This document shows, piece by piece, positions 62,482-64,000 of a DNA stretch of 64,000 nt (its first letter is position 1; the number at the start of each line of letters is the position of its first letter). Location of the stretch: positions 33,639,239-33,703,238 of the forward strand of contig JACMZG010001908.1 in the NCBI GenBank assembly GCA_018340805.1. The letters are read 5' to 3'. The notes under the pieces are model-generated. The model had not been told where the DNA came from and searched no databases. It worked only from the letters and a program-made list of their open reading frames with translations. The DNA comes from Microvelia longipes (lineage: Eukaryota; Arthropoda; Insecta; Hemiptera; Veliidae). The position numbers and the translations under genes were made by a program.

Positions 62482-62640
62482 TAATATATATATATATATA
62501 CATATATATATAACTTTTTCGGACATATATTTTTGTTATCAGGAAGCCAATAGGAACCGATTCCACTCACTCCCACCCTCAACTTCCGTCATCCGAACAA
62601 CCTCATAAGCGTCATTTTCATTATGAAAATTCGCTAAAAA
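61600..62640 (+). repeat. F2 repeat, long copy
   Basis: Matches 18900-19640 in order. It has an internal direct duplication: AAAATACCGTTT(C/G)CGTCAC, GATTGTC(T/C)GATTGAGCTGAAA..GGTCGCA, ACTTCGACCATATAAAGAC at about 61627-61710 and 61850-61930. It ends with GAAAATTCGCTAAAAATT (62626 on), inverse of TAGCGAATTTTC near 61448, so 61448-62640 may be an element bounded by a short inverted repeat. The 79-codon frame at 61932 is inside it. Confidence 0.75.
62440..62512. repeat. (TA)n microsatellite inside F2
   Basis: CATACATA followed by TA with AATA phase shifts; the corresponding place in the 19.5 kb copy has only CATACATACATATTTTTT. Confidence 0.95.
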
Positions 62641-62999
62641 TTACCAAGATTTATGTAAAAAGAATATTATAAGCAAATAACAGACTTGCTTAAACAGATT
62701 ATTTTTAGAAATTGATAATACTTTAAACATGCGATAACAGAAGAAGCCGCGGCCAAAACATTTCTTAGAAGTCCTTTACCGACAGAGGCAGCCGGCTTTA
62801 TCAATTCTTGCTAACTTTGATGAATTGTTATACCTATGATAATACTGTGTTAAAAAGTTTCTTATTACTTCTTTTAAAGGTTCGGGTTATTAAAATTATA
62901 ATGTTCAATTATATGTGAATTTGGTTCTAACATACATCAACGTAGTTTAATTTCGCGTACAAGTTTTATAATTACAATTGTTTCACCAGTTTATTTATT
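62641..62999. other. Stretch without recognised features
   Basis: Nothing seen. Confidence 0.45.
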
Positions 63000-63600
63000 T
63001 TAGCGATTTCCTTTGGGAATAAAATTCGCTCATGGAATAGGCGTCATGGCGGAAGTCGAACCTCGGACCACGACACAAATCCGTTTCAGAGGTCCCTAAT
63101 GACGAAAACATACGTTTTGCGAGACTTTATATATGTATTTCTAGACACTTTCTTGTAAACACTCTATCTTTCGAACTGATTAATATTTTTAAACAAACTT
63201 AGTACAAAACTCAACCTTCGGAGGACAAGTTTTCAACCCTATTGAAAACCAGGTTTTTGTGACGTCATTAACCCGTTTGCTGAGTCAGCGAAATTTTCAT
63301 AAATCGGCAAAATTCAGGGTTAATATTTTTTACTGCAAAAGGTCAAAAGTTATTTTTTTTGAGACGCTAAATCAAATTAAACCGGTCCGAAGTCGATACG
63401 ACCACTCCAAGTGACCAAAAAGTCGAAAAAAAAACATTGTAAATTACCGAAAATCAAAATGTAGGTCAATAAAAAATTAATTTCGAGTAGGGTGTCGTTT
63501 TCTATGTATTTTGGGGCACTGAATCAAATGAAACCGGTCCGAAGTCAATAAGACCACTCTAAGTTACCAAAAAGTCGAGAAAACCCCAACAAATTATCGA
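63000..63600 (-). repeat. Dispersed repeat F4, longer inverted copy
   Basis: Reverse complement of 1840-2350: GCGATTTCC..GGGAATAAAATTCGCT hairpin, CCTTCGGAGGACAAG, TTAACCCGTTTGCTGAGTC, AAACCGGTCCGAAGTC twice. It has about 110 bases (near 63035-63145) absent from the left copy. Confidence 0.8.
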
Positions 63601-63607
63601 TAACCTC

Positions 63608-63747
63608 TGGCGCGGTGGTCCGCATGTCGGGCGAATTTCCTTTGGATGCGAGCTCAAACCCAGAGTACCTGGGTTCAAATCCTAGTAGGGACAATAATTT
63701 TTTATCTTTTTTTTACCTAATATAAGTTTACAACTAGAAAATAATTC
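63608..63747 (+). mobile_element. tRNA-derived SINE head
   Basis: TGGCGCGGTGGTCCGC (from 63610) fits a polymerase III A box, and GGTTCAAATCC at 63674-63684 is a B box. CTGGG-TTCAAAT-CCTAG at 63671-63687 folds as a tRNA T arm with a 7-base loop. A TTTTTTATCTTTTTTTT stretch follows and could terminate polymerase III. This is the only copy in the window with a clear B box; the neighbours keep only the A-box part. Confidence 0.72.
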
Positions 63748-63877
63748 TGGCGCGGTGGTCCGCATGTCGGGCGAATTTTTCTTTGGATGCGTGTTTCCGT
63801 GCTAACAACAATCCTGGTTGGAATGATAGTTTTTTATAGTTTTTTACATCATATAAGTTTATAACTACAGGATTATT
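63748..63877 (+). repeat. SINE-like unit without B box
   Basis: GGCGCGGTGGTCCGCATGTCG, then GGATGCGTGTTTCCGTGC, TAACAACAATCCTGG and an AT-rich tail; equals 1141-1261. Confidence 0.7.
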
Positions 63878-64000
63878 CTAGCGCGGTGGTCCGCATGTCT
63901 AGCGAATTTCATTTAGAATAAGTGTTTCCGTGCTTAACAACCCGTTTCTTGCTTAAGGTTCCGGTTCATGCTTTAGAACCTAAGCAGTTACTTAATTGTC
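63878..64000 (+). mobile_element. Foldback element FB1, left arm, cut by the window edge
   Basis: GCGCGGTGGTCCGCATGTC, GTGTTTCCGTGCTTAACAAC, GGTTCCGGTTCATGCTTTAG and CCTAAGCAGTTACTTAATTG match 1281-1400. The rest lies beyond 64000. Confidence 0.75.

Overview
The window is AT-rich nuclear DNA from a multicellular animal, most likely an invertebrate. The evidence is its transposon mix (Penelope-like, Ty3/gypsy, mariner, two hAT-type ends, a tRNA-derived SINE), long (TA)n and (TG)n arrays, and the absence of compact genes or operons. I cannot name the species. I see no convincing host protein-coding gene. Every protein similarity I can support belongs to a decayed mobile element. Much of the rest is short interspersed repeats, foldback elements and hairpins.

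Layout. 1-2350: a Penelope-like reverse transcriptase remnant on the minus strand, a TA/TG array, SINE-like units, a foldback element and a dispersed repeat (F4). 3659-22010 and 22928-41197: the same 18.3 kb sequence twice in direct orientation, separated only by a 917-base run of N. The copies differ mostly by single-base indels, array lengths and one inverted 31-base hairpin loop. An unmerged contig overlap or two haplotypes is the simplest reading; a true tandem duplication is possible. Each copy holds a 229-bp hairpin, several copies of a ~0.5-1.1 kb repeat (R1), an internally inverted gypsy pol fragment, a foldback element, a 199-bp hairpin with a hammerhead-like core, a mariner N-terminal fragment, and a ~2 kb hAT-type element with an 8-bp target duplication.

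41198-64000 is single-copy relative to the duplication. It holds more R1 pieces, nested inverted-repeat elements at 46.8-49.2 kb with a tandem array of hairpins, Penelope-type foldback ends with hammerhead-like cores, and a 3.03 kb DNA transposon (53659-56691) with ~700-bp inverted repeats around a broken transposase gene. After that come F5 repeats, a hAT end, a cluster of GC-rich triloop hairpins, and a second F4/SINE block that mirrors the one at the left edge.

There is no gene network to describe. The interest lies in structure: the overlap, the invertible loop, hairpin arrays that multiply inside elements, and composite elements that reuse the same modules. Coordinates of repeat edges were read by eye and may be off by several bases, more for diverged copies.
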